From NCBI RefSeq assembly GCF_000429845.1, contig NZ_KE386973.1, forward strand, positions 1-64,000: DNA of 64,000 bases, in the 5' to 3' direction. Position 1 is the stretch's first letter; each line of letters starts with the position of its first letter. Below are positions 35,511-45,346 of the stretch, in pieces. The DNA comes from Comamonas composti DSM 21721 (GTDB taxonomy: Bacteria > Pseudomonadota > Gammaproteobacteria > Burkholderiales > Burkholderiaceae_C). The notes under the pieces were generated by a model, which saw only the letters and a program-made list of their open reading frames with translations, did no database searches and was not told the DNA's origin. A program made the position numbers and the translations under genes.

Positions 35511-35696
35511 GTAGGAGAGTCGCTCGATTTGATTGGTTTGCGTGTGAATTAAACAGTTGCAATTGAGGTGCTGCATTAAGAGATCACTTGCAATGATTTC
35601 TCTAAGTGCTTGTATTGCCTTGAATTTTTGTCGAGACAATTTTTGAATATTCGTCTAAGTCCTTGATTTCATTGCAAATGTTTGTTCGTTGTTAGT
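35511..35696. promoter_or_regulatory. AT-rich leader region upstream of the dcw cluster
   Basis: This stretch is strikingly AT-rich in a GC-rich chromosome and has no gene. It repeats TTGCAAT-type words (35557-35564, 35588-35596, and inverted as TCATTGCAA at 35669-35677). Near-duplicated CTAAGTGCTTG and CTAAGTCCTTG also occur. It is probably an upstream activating or promoter region for mraZ and later genes. Confidence 0.5.
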
Positions 35697-35724
35697 TTGA
35701 GTAATACGAATTTGCTGCTACAGT
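35697..35724 (+). promoter_or_regulatory. Candidate mraZ promoter
   Basis: TTGAGT (35697-35702), a 16-bp spacer and TACAGT (35719-35724) form a moderate sigma-70 promoter about 90 bp before the mraZ start. The -10 abuts the triple 10-bp repeat proposed as MraZ operator. Confidence 0.45.
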
Positions 35725-35751
35725 GCAAAAAAGTGCAATTAAGTGGTGAAA
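35722..35751 (+). promoter_or_regulatory. Probable MraZ operator, three 10-bp-period repeats
   Basis: AGTGCAAAAA, AGTGCAATTA and AGTGGTGAAA lie head to tail at exact 10-bp spacing. MraZ, a ring-shaped AbrB-like regulator, is known to bind short direct repeats at helical-turn spacing upstream of its own gene. Position over the candidate transcription start fits autorepression. Confidence 0.6.
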
Positions 35752-35811
35752 ATTGCCTTTGCACCCCAGAAAGCCGGATGCAAAGGCCTCAACTGACCTG
35801 GGTGGCAAAGC

Positions 35812-36240
35812 GTGTTTCAAGGGGCGTCATCGCTGAATCTCGATGGAAAGGGGCGGTTATCGGTACCGACCCGGCATCGTGACGCCCTGCTCGCCATGGC
35901 CCAGGGCCAGGTCACGCTGACCAAGCACCCTCATGGCTGCCTGATGCTGTTTCCTCGCACGGAATGGCTGCAGTTTCGCGAGCGGATTGCCCAACTGCCC
36001 ATGTCGGCGCAGTGGTGGAAGCGCATCTTTCTCGGCAACGCCATGGATGTGGACATGGATGCCACCGGCCGTGTACTGGTGTCTCCCGAGCTGCGCGGGG
36101 CCGTGGGCCTGACGAAGGAGGTTGTGCTTTTAGGCATGGGCAACCACTTCGAGCTCTGGGACAAGGCCACCTATGAGGCGCAGGAGGCTCAGGCCATGCA
36201 GGAGGAAATGCCCGAGGCTTTCCAGGATTTTGCTTTCTAA
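35812..36240 (+). CDS. mraZ: Transcriptional regulator MraZ
   Basis: This 142-residue protein carries two AbrB-like SpoVT domains: [20 protein letters not shown] at the start and [20 protein letters not shown] near residue 80. It represses the dcw operon in several bacteria. It starts at GTG, preceded by GGGTGG. It is the first gene of the division cluster, 15 bp before rsmH. The C-terminus is the usual variable acidic tail. Confidence 0.95.
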   Translation: MFQGASSLNLDGKGRLSVPTRHRDALLAMAQGQVTLTKHPHGCLMLFPRTEWLQFRERIAQLPMSAQWWKRIFLGNAMDVDMDATGRVLVSPELRGAVGLTKEVVLLGMGNHFELWDKATYEAQEAQAMQEEMPEAFQDFAF

Positions 36241-36255
36241 GAATGGGGTTTGCTC

Positions 36256-37185
36256 TTGAATCAGCCGCTGCAACATATCACCGTTTTGCTGGACGAGGCC
36301 GTGGACGCGCTGCTCGATGGCGCGCCAGCGCCCATCGCCGGGCGCTGGGTGGATGCGACCTTTGGTCGTGGCGGGCATTCGCGGCGCATCCTTGAGCGAC
36401 TCGGTCCACAGGCTGAGTTGTTGGCCTTTGACAAGGACCCGGACGCCATCCAAGAAGCCACGCGCATCACCGATGCGCGTTTTTCGATACGACACCAGGG
36501 CTTTCGCCATCTGGACGAGCTGGCGGACGGCAGCGTGCAGGGCGTGCTCATGGACCTGGGCGTGAGTTCGCCCCAGATAGACAACCCCGAGAGGGGCTTT
36601 AGTTTTCGCTTCGAAGGCCCTTTGGACATGCGCATGGACACCACGCGCGGGCAAAGCGTGGCGGATTGGCTGGAACAGGCAGAAGTCCAGCAGATTGCGG
36701 AGGTGATACGTGACTACGGCGAAGAACGGTTTGCTGGCCCCATTGCAAAGGCGATTGTTGCGAGGCGCGAGAGCCAGGGGCCGCTTCGCAACACCGCCGA
36801 GCTGGCCCAGCTCGTGGCTGGTGCTGTCAAAACCCGAGAAGCTGGGCAGAATCCGGCGACCCGGACATTCCAGGCTCTTCGGATTTTCATCAATGCCGAG
36901 CTGGAAGAGCTCGAACAGGCTCTAGAAGCCAGCCTGCGCGTGCTCGCCCCGGGCGGCCGCCTGGTGGTCATCAGCTTTCATTCGCTGGAAGACCGCATCG
37001 TCAAGCAATTCATTGCCAGGCACTCCAAGGAGGTCTACGACCGTCGTGCTCCGTTTGCGGCACCCACGCCCATGCGGCTCAAGGCCCTGGCGCGCGTCAA
37101 GCCCGGCGAGGCCGAGGTGCAGGCCAATCCGCGCGCGCGCTCGGCCGTGATGCGCGTGGCCCAGCGTACCGAGGTGGCCGTATGA
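36256..37185 (+). CDS. rsmH: 16S rRNA m4C1402 methyltransferase RsmH
   Basis: This 309-residue SAM-dependent methyltransferase (formerly MraW) modifies C1402 in the ribosomal P site. Visible are [14 protein letters not shown] at the start, the SAM loop [35 protein letters not shown], and the C-terminal [17 protein letters not shown]. The TTG at 36256 is taken as start because GGGG lies 7 bp upstream and [12 protein letters not shown] matches the family start. It ends 40 bp before ftsL. Confidence 0.95.
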   Translation: MNQPLQHITVLLDEAVDALLDGAPAPIAGRWVDATFGRGGHSRRILERLGPQAELLAFDKDPDAIQEATRITDARFSIRHQGFRHLDELADGSVQGVLMDLGVSSPQIDNPERGFSFRFEGPLDMRMDTTRGQSVADWLEQAEVQQIAEVIRDYGEERFAGPIAKAIVARRESQGPLRNTAELAQLVAGAVKTREAGQNPATRTFQALRIFINAELEELEQALEASLRVLAPGGRLVVISFHSLEDRIVKQFIARHSKEVYDRRAPFAAPTPMRLKALARVKPGEAEVQANPRARSAVMRVAQRTEVAV

Positions 37186-37225
37186 CCCAGGGCTGCGGTC
37201 CGGCATCGAACGAGGAGCAGGGCCC

Positions 37226-37510
37226 ATGCTGCGCCTGAACCTCGTCTTGCTGCTGGCCGTCATGGCGAGTGCGCTGTTTCTCGTGCATAACCAGTACGAG
37301 TCGCGCCGCCTGTTCACCGAGCTCGACAGAGCCGTGGCCGAGTCGCGCCGGCTAGCGACCGAGCAGCAGCGTCTGCAGGTGGAAAAGCGCGCCCAGGCCA
37401 CGCCCCAGCGCATCGAGGTGCTCGCGCGCGAGCGTCTGCAGATGAAGACCGCGACACCGGCCATCACCCAGTACGTGAGCGACAACGCAAGCACGGGGGG
37501 GGCGCCATGA
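37226..37510 (+). CDS. ftsL: Cell division protein FtsL
   Basis: This 94-residue bitopic membrane protein forms the FtsQLB complex. A short N-terminus leads into one membrane helix (LVLLLAVMASALFLVH, about 5-21) and a periplasmic coiled coil (about 28-70, rich in Glu, Arg and Gln). Its length and place between rsmH and ftsI identify it. AGGAG precedes the ATG. The stop overlaps the ftsI start as ATGA. Confidence 0.9.
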   Translation: MLRLNLVLLLAVMASALFLVHNQYESRRLFTELDRAVAESRRLATEQQRLQVEKRAQATPQRIEVLARERLQMKTATPAITQYVSDNASTGGAP

Positions 37511-39255
37511 CGCGCAGCGTGCTCTACACCTCCAGTCCCTTGCTGGCATCCAAGACGCCCTTGTGGCGCAGCAAGATGATCGTGGCCATGCTGGCTCTGG
37601 GCTTTGTGGGCCTGGGCGCGCGCGCGGCCTATGTGCAGGTGTTCGGCAATGACTTCTTTCAGCGCCAGGGCCAGGTGCGCTTTGCGCGTACGCTGGAGCT
37701 GCCGGCCAACCGCGGGCGTCTGCTGGACCGCAATGGCCTGATCCTGGCCTCCAGCGTGCCTGCCGCGAGCATCTGGGCCATTCCCGAGGACGTGGATCAG
37801 GAGGATCCCGAGGTCAAGCCCAAGCTCAAGCAGCTCGCGGCCCTTGCGGAAATGCCCCTGCCTGCGCTCATGGCCAAGCTGGCCGACGAGGACAAGACCT
37901 TCGTCTGGATCAAGCGCCAGCTCGACTGGGATGTGGGCCAGCAGATCCAGGCCTTGAACATCAAGGGCATTTATCAGCGCAAGGAATACAAGCGCCAGTA
38001 CCCCGAGGGCGAGTCGGCGGCCCACATCGTGGGCTTCACGAATGTCGAGGACCATGGCCAGGAAGGCATGGAGCTGGCTTTCGACCAGGAGCTGGCGGGC
38101 AGGCCCGGCTCGCGCCGCGTGATCAAGGACCGCCTGGGCCGTGTGGTCGAGGGCGTGGGCGACGAAGTGCCGCCCCAGGACGGGCGCGACATCCAGCTCT
38201 CCGTGGACAGCAAGGTCCAGTACTTCGCCTACCAAAAGCTCAAGGATCAGGTGCTGGCCCACAAGGCCAAGGCCGGCAGCGTGGTCATCATGGATGCGCA
38301 TACCGGAGAGCTGCTGGCCCTGGCCAACTACCCGAGCTACGTGCCCGACAAGCGCAAGCACCTCACGGGCGAGCAGCTGCGCAACCGCGCGATTACCGAC
38401 ACCTTCGAGCCGGGCTCGACCATCAAGCCGATCACCGTGGGGCTGGCCCTGGAGTCGGGCAAGTTCAAGCCGGAGACGCCCATAGACACCACGCCGGGCC
38501 GCTTCACCGTCACGGGCTCGACGATTTCCGACACCCACAACTGGGGCCTGCTGACCGTGGCCGGCGTGATCCAGAAATCCAGCAACGTGGGCACGACCAA
38601 GATTGCGCTGCAGATGCCGGCCCAGAGCATGTGGGAGACGTTCTCCGCCGTGGGCTTTGGCCAGAAGCCGCAGATCGCCTTTCCCGGGGCGGCCAGCGGG
38701 CGCCTGCGGCCCTACAAGACCTGGAAGCCCATTGAGCAGGCCACCATGTCCTATGGCTACGGCCTGTCGGCCAGTCTGCTGCAGATGACGCGCAGCTATA
38801 CAGTCTTTGCCAACGAAGGCCGGGTCATCCCCGCGACCATGCTCAAGATCAACGAGCCTCCCGTGGGCGTGCCTGTGTTCTCGCCGCGCACGGCCAACGA
38901 GGTGCGCAAGATGCTGGCCATGGCCACTGCCCCTGGCGGCACCGGGCAGCGAGCCCAGACCATGGGCTATTCCGTGGGCGGCAAGTCGGGCACGGCCCGC
39001 AAACAGCAGGGCAAGGGCTATGCAGCCGGCAAATACCGCGCCTGGTTCACGGGCATGGCGCCCATAGAGAACCCGCGCATCATCGTTGCCGTCATGGTGG
39101 ACGAGCCCAGCGCCGGCACGATCTACGGCGGCACCGTGGCCGCCCCCGTGTTCAGCGAGGTCGTGCAGCAAACCCTGCGCCTCATGGGCGTGCAGCCCGA
39201 CAAGGAGGTCAAGCCCCTGATCGTGGCCAATCCCGTGGAGGAGTCTGCGTTATGA
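37507..39255 (+). CDS. ftsI: Septal peptidoglycan transpeptidase FtsI (PBP3)
   Basis: This 582-residue class B penicillin-binding protein cross-links septal peptidoglycan with FtsW. One N-terminal membrane helix (MIVAMLALGFVGLGARAAY, about 18-38) precedes the pedestal domain (NRGRLLDRNG, about 70). The transpeptidase has active Ser304 (GSTIKP), SSN (about 358-360) and KSGT (Lys493). Length is normal. It overlaps ftsL and murE by 4 bp each. Confidence 0.97.
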   Translation: MTRSVLYTSSPLLASKTPLWRSKMIVAMLALGFVGLGARAAYVQVFGNDFFQRQGQVRFARTLELPANRGRLLDRNGLILASSVPAASIWAIPEDVDQEDPEVKPKLKQLAALAEMPLPALMAKLADEDKTFVWIKRQLDWDVGQQIQALNIKGIYQRKEYKRQYPEGESAAHIVGFTNVEDHGQEGMELAFDQELAGRPGSRRVIKDRLGRVVEGVGDEVPPQDGRDIQLSVDSKVQYFAYQKLKDQVLAHKAKAGSVVIMDAHTGELLALANYPSYVPDKRKHLTGEQLRNRAITDTFEPGSTIKPITVGLALESGKFKPETPIDTTPGRFTVTGSTISDTHNWGLLTVAGVIQKSSNVGTTKIALQMPAQSMWETFSAVGFGQKPQIAFPGAASGRLRPYKTWKPIEQATMSYGYGLSASLLQMTRSYTVFANEGRVIPATMLKINEPPVGVPVFSPRTANEVRKMLAMATAPGGTGQRAQTMGYSVGGKSGTARKQQGKGYAAGKYRAWFTGMAPIENPRIIVAVMVDEPSAGTIYGGTVAAPVFSEVVQQTLRLMGVQPDKEVKPLIVANPVEESAL

Positions 39256-40784
39256 GTCCGTCTTCCATGAACACCGCACATGCCCCGCGCCTGCTGGCTT
39301 CGGCTGCCGAGGCCCAGCAATGGCTGAGAGTGCAGCTGGCCTCAGGGGCCACGCTGCAGACCGACAGCCGCAAGATCCGCCCCGGCGATGCCTTCATCGC
39401 CTGGCCCGGCGCAGCCACGGACGGCCGCGCCCATGTGGCCTCGGCGCTTGAGCGCGGCGCGGCCGCCTGCCTGGTCGAGGCCGAAGGTGTCGAGGCCTTT
39501 GGTTTTGGGGGCGAGCAGATCGCAGCCCTGGCCGACCTCAAGGCGGCCACGGGCCAGATTGCCGATCTGTGGTTTGACCATCCCAGCGCCGTGATCGACG
39601 TACTGGCCGTGACCGGCACCAACGGCAAGACCAGCACAGCCTGGTGGCTCGCCCATGCGCTATCGAATGTGAAGCTGCAGGCGCGCACCGGCTGTGCGCT
39701 GGTGGGCACTTTAGGTGTTGGTGTGCCGCCGGACCTGGTGTCCACAGGCATGACCACGCCCGACCCTGTGCTGCTGCAGCGCGTTTTCCGCGAATACGCG
39801 GATGCCGGTCTGGCAGCCTGTGCGATCGAAGCTTCGTCCATAGGCCTGGCCGAGCACAGGCTGGACGGCACGCGCATGCGCGTGGCCTTGTTCACCAACT
39901 TCACCCAGGACCACCTGGACTATCACGGCAGCATGGATGCCTACTGGCAGGCCAAGGTCGCGCTGTTCGACTGGCCCGGCCTGCAGGCGGCGGTGATCAA
40001 TGTGGACGATGCCCATGGCGCACGCCTGTGGGCACGCCTGCGCTCCAGGGACATCGATGTCTGGAGCGTGTCCCTGCAAGGCCCGGCCAGGCTGCAGGCC
40101 AAGGACATCCGTCTGGGTGCGCAAGGCCTGGACTTTACCGTGGTCGAAGCCGGGCACAGCCTGCGCATGAGCACCCGGCTCGTGGGCCAGTACAACGTCT
40201 CCAACCTGCTGGGCGTGCTCGCGGCCTTGCGCAGCCTGGGTCTGAGCCTGGACCAGGCCGTGGCGGCCTGCGCCGAGCTCGAACCCGTGCCCGGACGCAT
40301 GCAGCAGATCGTGCAGCCGGGCCAGCCTCTGGTGGCCGTGGACTATGCGCACACGCCGGATGCGCTGATCCAGGCCTTGCGCGCATTGCGCCCGGCTGCG
40401 CAGCAGCGCCAAGGGCGGCTGTGGTGCGTGTTCGGCTGCGGTGGTGACCGGGACAGCAGCAAGCGGCCGCTCATGGGGCAGGCCGCACAAGACAATGCCG
40501 ACTGCGTGCTCGTCACCAGCGACAACCCGCGCAGCGAAGTGCCCGAGAGCATCATCGACCAGATCCTGGTCGGCATGCACAAAGGCGTTGACTTGCATGT
40601 CCAGGCCGATCGCGCGGCGGCCATTGCCCAGTCTATTGCACGTGCCGATGCGCGCGATGTGGTGCTGATCGCCGGCAAGGGGCATGAGGACTATCAGGAG
40701 ACTGCGGGCCAGCGCCATGCGTTCTCCGACATGGCCGAAGCGCACAAGGCGCTGGCGGCCCGCGAAGGAAAGAAGCGGTCATGA
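39252..40784 (+). CDS. murE: UDP-MurNAc-tripeptide synthetase MurE (meso-DAP adding)
   Basis: This 510-residue ATP-dependent ligase adds meso-diaminopimelate to UDP-MurNAc-L-Ala-D-Glu. The P-loop is VTGTNGKTST (about 119-127), ASSIGLAEHR follows, and TSDNPRSE contains the DNPR motif (Asp424) that selects meso-DAP over lysine. The meso-DAP substrate agrees with dapF upstream. The first 10 residues are variable. It overlaps ftsI and murF by ATGA. Confidence 0.97.
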   Translation: MSPSSMNTAHAPRLLASAAEAQQWLRVQLASGATLQTDSRKIRPGDAFIAWPGAATDGRAHVASALERGAAACLVEAEGVEAFGFGGEQIAALADLKAATGQIADLWFDHPSAVIDVLAVTGTNGKTSTAWWLAHALSNVKLQARTGCALVGTLGVGVPPDLVSTGMTTPDPVLLQRVFREYADAGLAACAIEASSIGLAEHRLDGTRMRVALFTNFTQDHLDYHGSMDAYWQAKVALFDWPGLQAAVINVDDAHGARLWARLRSRDIDVWSVSLQGPARLQAKDIRLGAQGLDFTVVEAGHSLRMSTRLVGQYNVSNLLGVLAALRSLGLSLDQAVAACAELEPVPGRMQQIVQPGQPLVAVDYAHTPDALIQALRALRPAAQQRQGRLWCVFGCGGDRDSSKRPLMGQAAQDNADCVLVTSDNPRSEVPESIIDQILVGMHKGVDLHVQADRAAAIAQSIARADARDVVLIAGKGHEDYQETAGQRHAFSDMAEAHKALAAREGKKRS

Positions 40785-42199
40785 TGACCTTGGAAAAAGC
40801 GCTGGAGCTGATCCAGGCGCATATCCCCGAAGCCCGGCTCGTGGGAGACCCGGGCCTGGTGCTGGCACGCGTGCACACCGATACGCGCACGCTGCAGGTC
40901 GGGGACTTGTTTGTAGCCCTGAAGGGCGAACGCTTCGATGCGAACGACTTCCTGTCCCAGGCCAAGGCCGCAGGGGCGGTGGCTGCCGTGGCCCATGGCG
41001 GCCTGCAGGTCGCAGGCCTGTCGGGCATAGAAGTGCCCGATAGTCTCAAGGCGTTGGGCGCTCTAGCCCAATCCTGGCGAGCGCAGTTTGCTCTTCCTTT
41101 GATAGCTGTCACGGGCAGCAACGGCAAGACCACGGTCACGCAGATGATTGCAGCCATACTGCGCGCCCATGTGGGCGAGGCGCAGGTCCTGGCCACGCGC
41201 GGCAATTTCAACAATTCCATAGGCATGCCGCTGAATCTGCTGCGCATGACGGGCGCCCACCGCCTGGCCGTGCTGGAGATGGGCATGAACCACCCGGGCG
41301 AGATCGCCGAACTGGCGGCCATAGGCCGGCCCACGGTGGCCCTGGTCAACAATGCCCAGCGCGAGCACCAGGAGTTCATGCACACGGTAGAGGCCGTGGC
41401 GCGCGAGAACGGCTCGGTGCTCTCCTTCCTGCCCGCCGATGGCGTGGCCGTGTTTCCTGCCGGCGACACCTATACCGCGCTGTGGGCCGGGCTGGCCGGC
41501 AGCCGGGCCTGTCTGCTGTTCGGTGCGGCCGAGGCCGGTGCCCAGGTGCACGCGGGCGAAGCCGTCTGGAGCGCTGGAGCCTGGAGCTTCGATCTGCACA
41601 CGCCCCGGGGCAGCGCCACCGTGCGCCTGCATGTGGCCGGTCGGCACAACGTGCTCAACGCGCTGGCCGCTGCCGCCTGTGCCGAGGCGGCAGGCGTTCC
41701 TCTGGCCGCGATTGCCCGGGGCCTGACGGACTTCGAGCCGGTTGCGGGCCGCTCGCGTGCCTTGAGCGTGGCTGTCCGGGGCCGCAGCCTGAGCGTGGTC
41801 GATGACTGCTACAACGCCAACCCCGACTCCGTGGCTGCAGCCATTGCAGTGCTCGCCGAGATGCCGGCGCCGCGTCTGCTGGTGCTCGGCGACATGGGCG
41901 AGGTCGGCGACCAGGGCCCGCGCTTTCATGCCGAGGCCGGAGCCTTGGCGCGCGCTCAGGGCATAGAGCATGTGCTGGCCCTGGGCGAGCAAAGCATGCA
42001 TGCGGTCTCGGCCTTTGGCGCCGGGGCAGCGCATTTCGAGGATATGCCCGGCCTGCTCAAGGCCGTTGGCGAATTGGTGCCCGCTGTGGGTTCGGTCTTG
42101 GTCAAGGGTTCGCGGTTCATGAAGATGGAGCAGGTGGTGCAGGCGCTAGATGCGTGCGGTGACGGTGAGGCAAGAGCGAAGGAGAGCACATGCTGCTGA
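40781..42199 (+). CDS. murF: UDP-MurNAc-pentapeptide synthetase MurF
   Basis: This 472-residue ligase adds D-Ala-D-Ala to the UDP-MurNAc-tripeptide. The P-loop is [10 protein letters not shown] (about 109-117), with [10 protein letters not shown] and NAQREHQEF downstream and [13 protein letters not shown] in the central domain. Two ATGs overlap the murE stop; the first is used. DNA just before the P-loop (41057-41111) contains words shared with the REP-like repeats. The C-terminus overlaps mraY by 10 bp. Confidence 0.95.
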   Translation: MMTLEKALELIQAHIPEARLVGDPGLVLARVHTDTRTLQVGDLFVALKGERFDANDFLSQAKAAGAVAAVAHGGLQVAGLSGIEVPDSLKALGALAQSWRAQFALPLIAVTGSNGKTTVTQMIAAILRAHVGEAQVLATRGNFNNSIGMPLNLLRMTGAHRLAVLEMGMNHPGEIAELAAIGRPTVALVNNAQREHQEFMHTVEAVARENGSVLSFLPADGVAVFPAGDTYTALWAGLAGSRACLLFGAAEAGAQVHAGEAVWSAGAWSFDLHTPRGSATVRLHVAGRHNVLNALAAAACAEAAGVPLAAIARGLTDFEPVAGRSRALSVAVRGRSLSVVDDCYNANPDSVAAAIAVLAEMPAPRLLVLGDMGEVGDQGPRFHAEAGALARAQGIEHVLALGEQSMHAVSAFGAGAAHFEDMPGLLKAVGELVPAVGSVLVKGSRFMKMEQVVQALDACGDGEARAKESTCC

Positions 42200-43368
42200 T
42201 GCTCAGCCAGTGGCTGCAAGGTCTGTCGCCCGAATTCGGCTTTTTGCGCGTCTTTCAGTATTTGACGCTGCGCGCCGTGCTGGCCGCACTCACGGCCCTG
42301 GTCATAGGCCTGGTGGCCGGCCCGCGCGTGATCCGCATGCTGACTGCGCTCAAGATCGGCCAGCCCGTGCGCGGCTATGGCATGGAGACCCACCTCGTCA
42401 AAAGCGGAACGCCCACCATGGGTGGGGTGCTGATCCTGCTGTCGATTGCCATCTCCACGCTGCTGTGGTTCGACCTCTCGAACCGCTTTGTCTGGATCGT
42501 GCTGCTGGTCACCCTGGGCTTTGGCGCCATAGGCTGGGTGGACGACTGGCGCAAGGTGGTCAACAAGGACCCCGAGGGCATGCGCTCCAGCGAGAAATAC
42601 TTCTGGCAGTCGGTCATCGGCCTGCTGGCCGCGCTGTATCTGGTGTTCTGCATCTCCGAGAACACCAACGCCCAGGTCTTCGAGCTGTTCGTGACCTGGG
42701 TGCAGTCGGGCTTTTCGCTGGACCTGCCGCCCAAGGCCGGCCTGCTCGTGCCCTTCTTCAAGGAAGTCAGCTACCCGCTGGGCGTGCTGGGCTTTGTGAT
42801 CCTCACCTATCTGGTCATCGTGGGGGCGAGCAATGCGGTCAACCTCACCGACGGTCTGGACGGCCTGGCCATCATGCCCGTGATCATGGTGGGCTCGGCC
42901 CTGGGCATTTTTGCCTATGTGACCGGCAATGCGGGGTTTGCCAAATACCTGCTGTTCCCGCACATCCCGGGGACGGGCGAGCTGTTGATCTTCTGCGCGG
43001 CCATGACCGGCGCGGGCCTGGCCTTTCTGTGGTTCAACGCCCATCCGGCCCAGGTCTTCATGGGCGACGTGGGGGCACTGGCCCTGGGCGCAGCCCTGGG
43101 CACGATTGCCGTCATCGTGCGCCAGGAGATCGTGCTGGCCATCATGGGCGGCATCTTCGTGGTCGAGGCCTTGTCCGTGATGCTGCAGGTCACCTACTTC
43201 AAGTACACCAAGAAACGCTATGGCGAAGGCCGGCGTCTGCTGAAGATGGCGCCCCTGCACCACCACTTCGAGAAGATCGGCTGGAAGGAAACGCAGGTCG
43301 TGATCCGCTTCTGGATCATCACCATGCTGCTGTGCCTGCTGGGCCTGTCCACGCTGAAGCTGAGGTGA
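42190..43368 (+). CDS. mraY: Phospho-MurNAc-pentapeptide transferase MraY
   Basis: This 392-residue enzyme with ten membrane helices makes lipid I from UDP-MurNAc-pentapeptide and undecaprenyl phosphate. Key motifs are [19 protein letters not shown] with the paired aspartates, [14 protein letters not shown], and the cytoplasmic [10 protein letters not shown] triple-histidine motif. GAAGGAG precedes the ATG, inside the murF end. Length is slightly above 360 through the N-terminus and a periplasmic loop (about 155-185). Confidence 0.97.
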   Translation: MLLMLSQWLQGLSPEFGFLRVFQYLTLRAVLAALTALVIGLVAGPRVIRMLTALKIGQPVRGYGMETHLVKSGTPTMGGVLILLSIAISTLLWFDLSNRFVWIVLLVTLGFGAIGWVDDWRKVVNKDPEGMRSSEKYFWQSVIGLLAALYLVFCISENTNAQVFELFVTWVQSGFSLDLPPKAGLLVPFFKEVSYPLGVLGFVILTYLVIVGASNAVNLTDGLDGLAIMPVIMVGSALGIFAYVTGNAGFAKYLLFPHIPGTGELLIFCAAMTGAGLAFLWFNAHPAQVFMGDVGALALGAALGTIAVIVRQEIVLAIMGGIFVVEALSVMLQVTYFKYTKKRYGEGRRLLKMAPLHHHFEKIGWKETQVVIRFWIITMLLCLLGLSTLKLR

Positions 43369-43372
43369 GACC

Positions 43373-45346
43373 ATGAACACCGAAGACTTCAAGATCCACC
43401 CGCCGGCCGCTGAGCAGCAGCCTGCAGAGCCCGGGGCCCAGGCCTTGGAGGGGCTGGTGTCTTCGTTGCCGCAATATCAGGGAAACATGCCTGTAGCCCT
43501 TGATGGAAAAGCGCTGCAAGCTATTGAAAAAGAAGCATCCAGGCCTGCGCCCGGGGAGGACGAGCCTGCCCCCGAAGCCATGCCTGAGCCCCTGCCTGAA
43601 GAGGCCCAGGAGCCAGAGCCGGCGCCGGCAGCCATGCCTGCCGAGCCCATTCCCGATGTGTCCACGCTGACTGCGGCCAAGGATGCGGCCGAGTTCGTGG
43701 CGCGCATCTTCACCGACCCCAGCCTGTCCGACGGTGCAGATGCCGAAGTCGCGCCCGTGGCCGAGATACAGGCGCAGCAGACCCAGCAAGCCCTGCCGCC
43801 CGTGGGCGCAGGCTGGCCCGGTGAACAACCCCAGCATCTGAGGGGCCAGAGCGTACTGGTTCTGGGCCTGGGCGCTTCGGGTCTGGCGATGGCGCGCTGG
43901 TGTCGGCGCTGCGGCGCTGAAGTCGTGGTGGCCGATACGCGCGAGGCCCCGCCCCAGTTGCAGCAGCTCATGCAGGAACTGCCCGGGGTGCGCTTTGTGG
44001 CGGGCGAGTTCACGCCCGCCCTGGTTGACGGCCAGGGGCTGAATCTGGTCTACCGCTCGCCGGGGCTGAGCCCGGCCAGCATCGCGCCCGTGGCCGATGC
44101 GGCGCGCGCCCTGGGCCTGCCCGTGGGCGGCGAGCTCGATCTGTTCGCCATGGCGCTCAAGACCCTGGCCTCGGCCCATGGCTACCAGCCCTCGGTGCTG
44201 GCCATCACGGGCACCAACGGCAAGACCACGGTGACCTCGCTCACGGGCCAGTTGCTGGCCCATGCAGGCATGGACGTGGCCGTTGCGGGCAATATCGGCC
44301 CGACCCTGATGGACACGCTGACCCGGCATATAGACGCCCAGACCCTGCCCCGGGCCTGGGTGCTGGAGCTGTCGAGCTTTCAGCTCGATGGCGCCAGCCT
44401 GTTCGAGCCGACGGCGGCTGCGGTGCTCAACATCAGCCAGGACCATCTGGACTGGCATGGAAATCCCAAGGCTTACGCCCAGGCCAAAGCCTGCATCTTC
44501 GGGGCCAGCGGCATCATGGTGCTCAACCGCGAAGATCCCGAGGTCATGCACATGCTGCCTGCGCCCGTGGTGCCGCCGGGCAAGCGCCAGAAACCCCAGC
44601 AGCGAGCCCACATCACCTTTGGCGCGGACATGCCACGGCGGCCCGGCGACTTCGGCCTGGAAACCGTGAACGGCATGACCTGGCTGGTGCGCGCCCATGA
44701 GGCGGACGAGACCAGCAAGGGCAAGCATGCCGACGATCTGCACATCCAGCGCCTCATGCCCGCCGATGCGCTGCGCATACGCGGCAGGCACAACGCCATG
44801 AATGCCTTGGCTGCCCTGGCCCTGGCCAGCGCTGCAGGGGCCGCACTCGCGCCCCTGCTCTATGGCCTGCGCGAATACCGGGGCGAGCCGCACCGCGTGC
44901 AGGCCCTGGGCCGCGTGGCCGGGGTTGAGTACTTTGACGACAGCAAGGGCACGAACGTGGGCGCCACGGCGGCTGCGCTGGTGGGCCTGGGCGCCGAGCA
45001 CCGCATCGTGGTGATTCTGGGCGGTGACGGCAAGGGGCAGGACTTCTCGCCCCTGGCCGCGCCCGTGGCCCGCCATGCGCGCGCCGTGATCCTCATAGGC
45101 CGTGATGCGGGAGAAATCCGCGCGGCCCTGAACGGCTGCGGCGTTGTGCTGATCGATGCCGGCGACATGGAGGATGCGGTGCAAAAGGCCGCGGCGCGTG
45201 CACACGAGGGCGATGCCGTGCTGCTGTCGCCAGCCTGTGCGAGCCTGGACATGTTCCGCAATTACGAACATCGTGCCCAGGTCTTTGTCGAGGCTGTGCG
45301 CATGCTTGCGCATGACGCAGGCCATGAGCTGGAGGGCGGCGCATGA
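43373..45346 (+). CDS. murD: UDP-MurNAc-L-Ala:D-Glu ligase MurD with long N-terminal extension
   Basis: This 657-residue protein adds D-glutamate to UDP-MurNAc-L-Ala; usual MurD is about 450. The MurD core begins at about residue 155 ([20 protein letters not shown]), with P-loop [12 protein letters not shown] (about 281-292), [10 protein letters not shown], and C-terminal [11 protein letters not shown] and [12 protein letters not shown]. The first 154 residues are proline-, alanine- and glutamate-rich ([20 protein letters not shown]) and have no counterpart in standard MurD. DNA at 43489-43530 inside this extension resembles the REP-like repeats. An extra loop of about 25 residues ([19 protein letters not shown]) lies in the central domain. 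The extension is in frame and follows mraY by 4 bp. Confidence 0.93.
   Translation: MNTEDFKIHPPAAEQQPAEPGAQALEGLVSSLPQYQGNMPVALDGKALQAIEKEASRPAPGEDEPAPEAMPEPLPEEAQEPEPAPAAMPAEPIPDVSTLTAAKDAAEFVARIFTDPSLSDGADAEVAPVAEIQAQQTQQALPPVGAGWPGEQPQHLRGQSVLVLGLGASGLAMARWCRRCGAEVVVADTREAPPQLQQLMQELPGVRFVAGEFTPALVDGQGLNLVYRSPGLSPASIAPVADAARALGLPVGGELDLFAMALKTLASAHGYQPSVLAITGTNGKTTVTSLTGQLLAHAGMDVAVAGNIGPTLMDTLTRHIDAQTLPRAWVLELSSFQLDGASLFEPTAAAVLNISQDHLDWHGNPKAYAQAKACIFGASGIMVLNREDPEVMHMLPAPVVPPGKRQKPQQRAHITFGADMPRRPGDFGLETVNGMTWLVRAHEADETSKGKHADDLHIQRLMPADALRIRGRHNAMNALAALALASAAGAALAPLLYGLREYRGEPHRVQALGRVAGVEYFDDSKGTNVGATAAALVGLGAEHRIVVILGGDGKGQDFSPLAAPVARHARAVILIGRDAGEIRAALNGCGVVLIDAGDMEDAVQKAAARAHEGDAVLLSPACASLDMFRNYEHRAQVFVEAVRMLAHDAGHELEGGA
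43489..43530 (+). repeat. REP-like segment inside the murD N-terminal extension
   Basis: CTGTAGCCCTTGATGG followed by AAGCGCTGCAAGCTATT matches the arms of the intergenic repeats (CTGGTAGCGCTTGATGG and AAGCGCTGGCAGCTAT at 13265-13339) with a few changes. It is translated in frame as residues about 39-53 of MurD ([15 protein letters not shown]). Confidence 0.55.
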
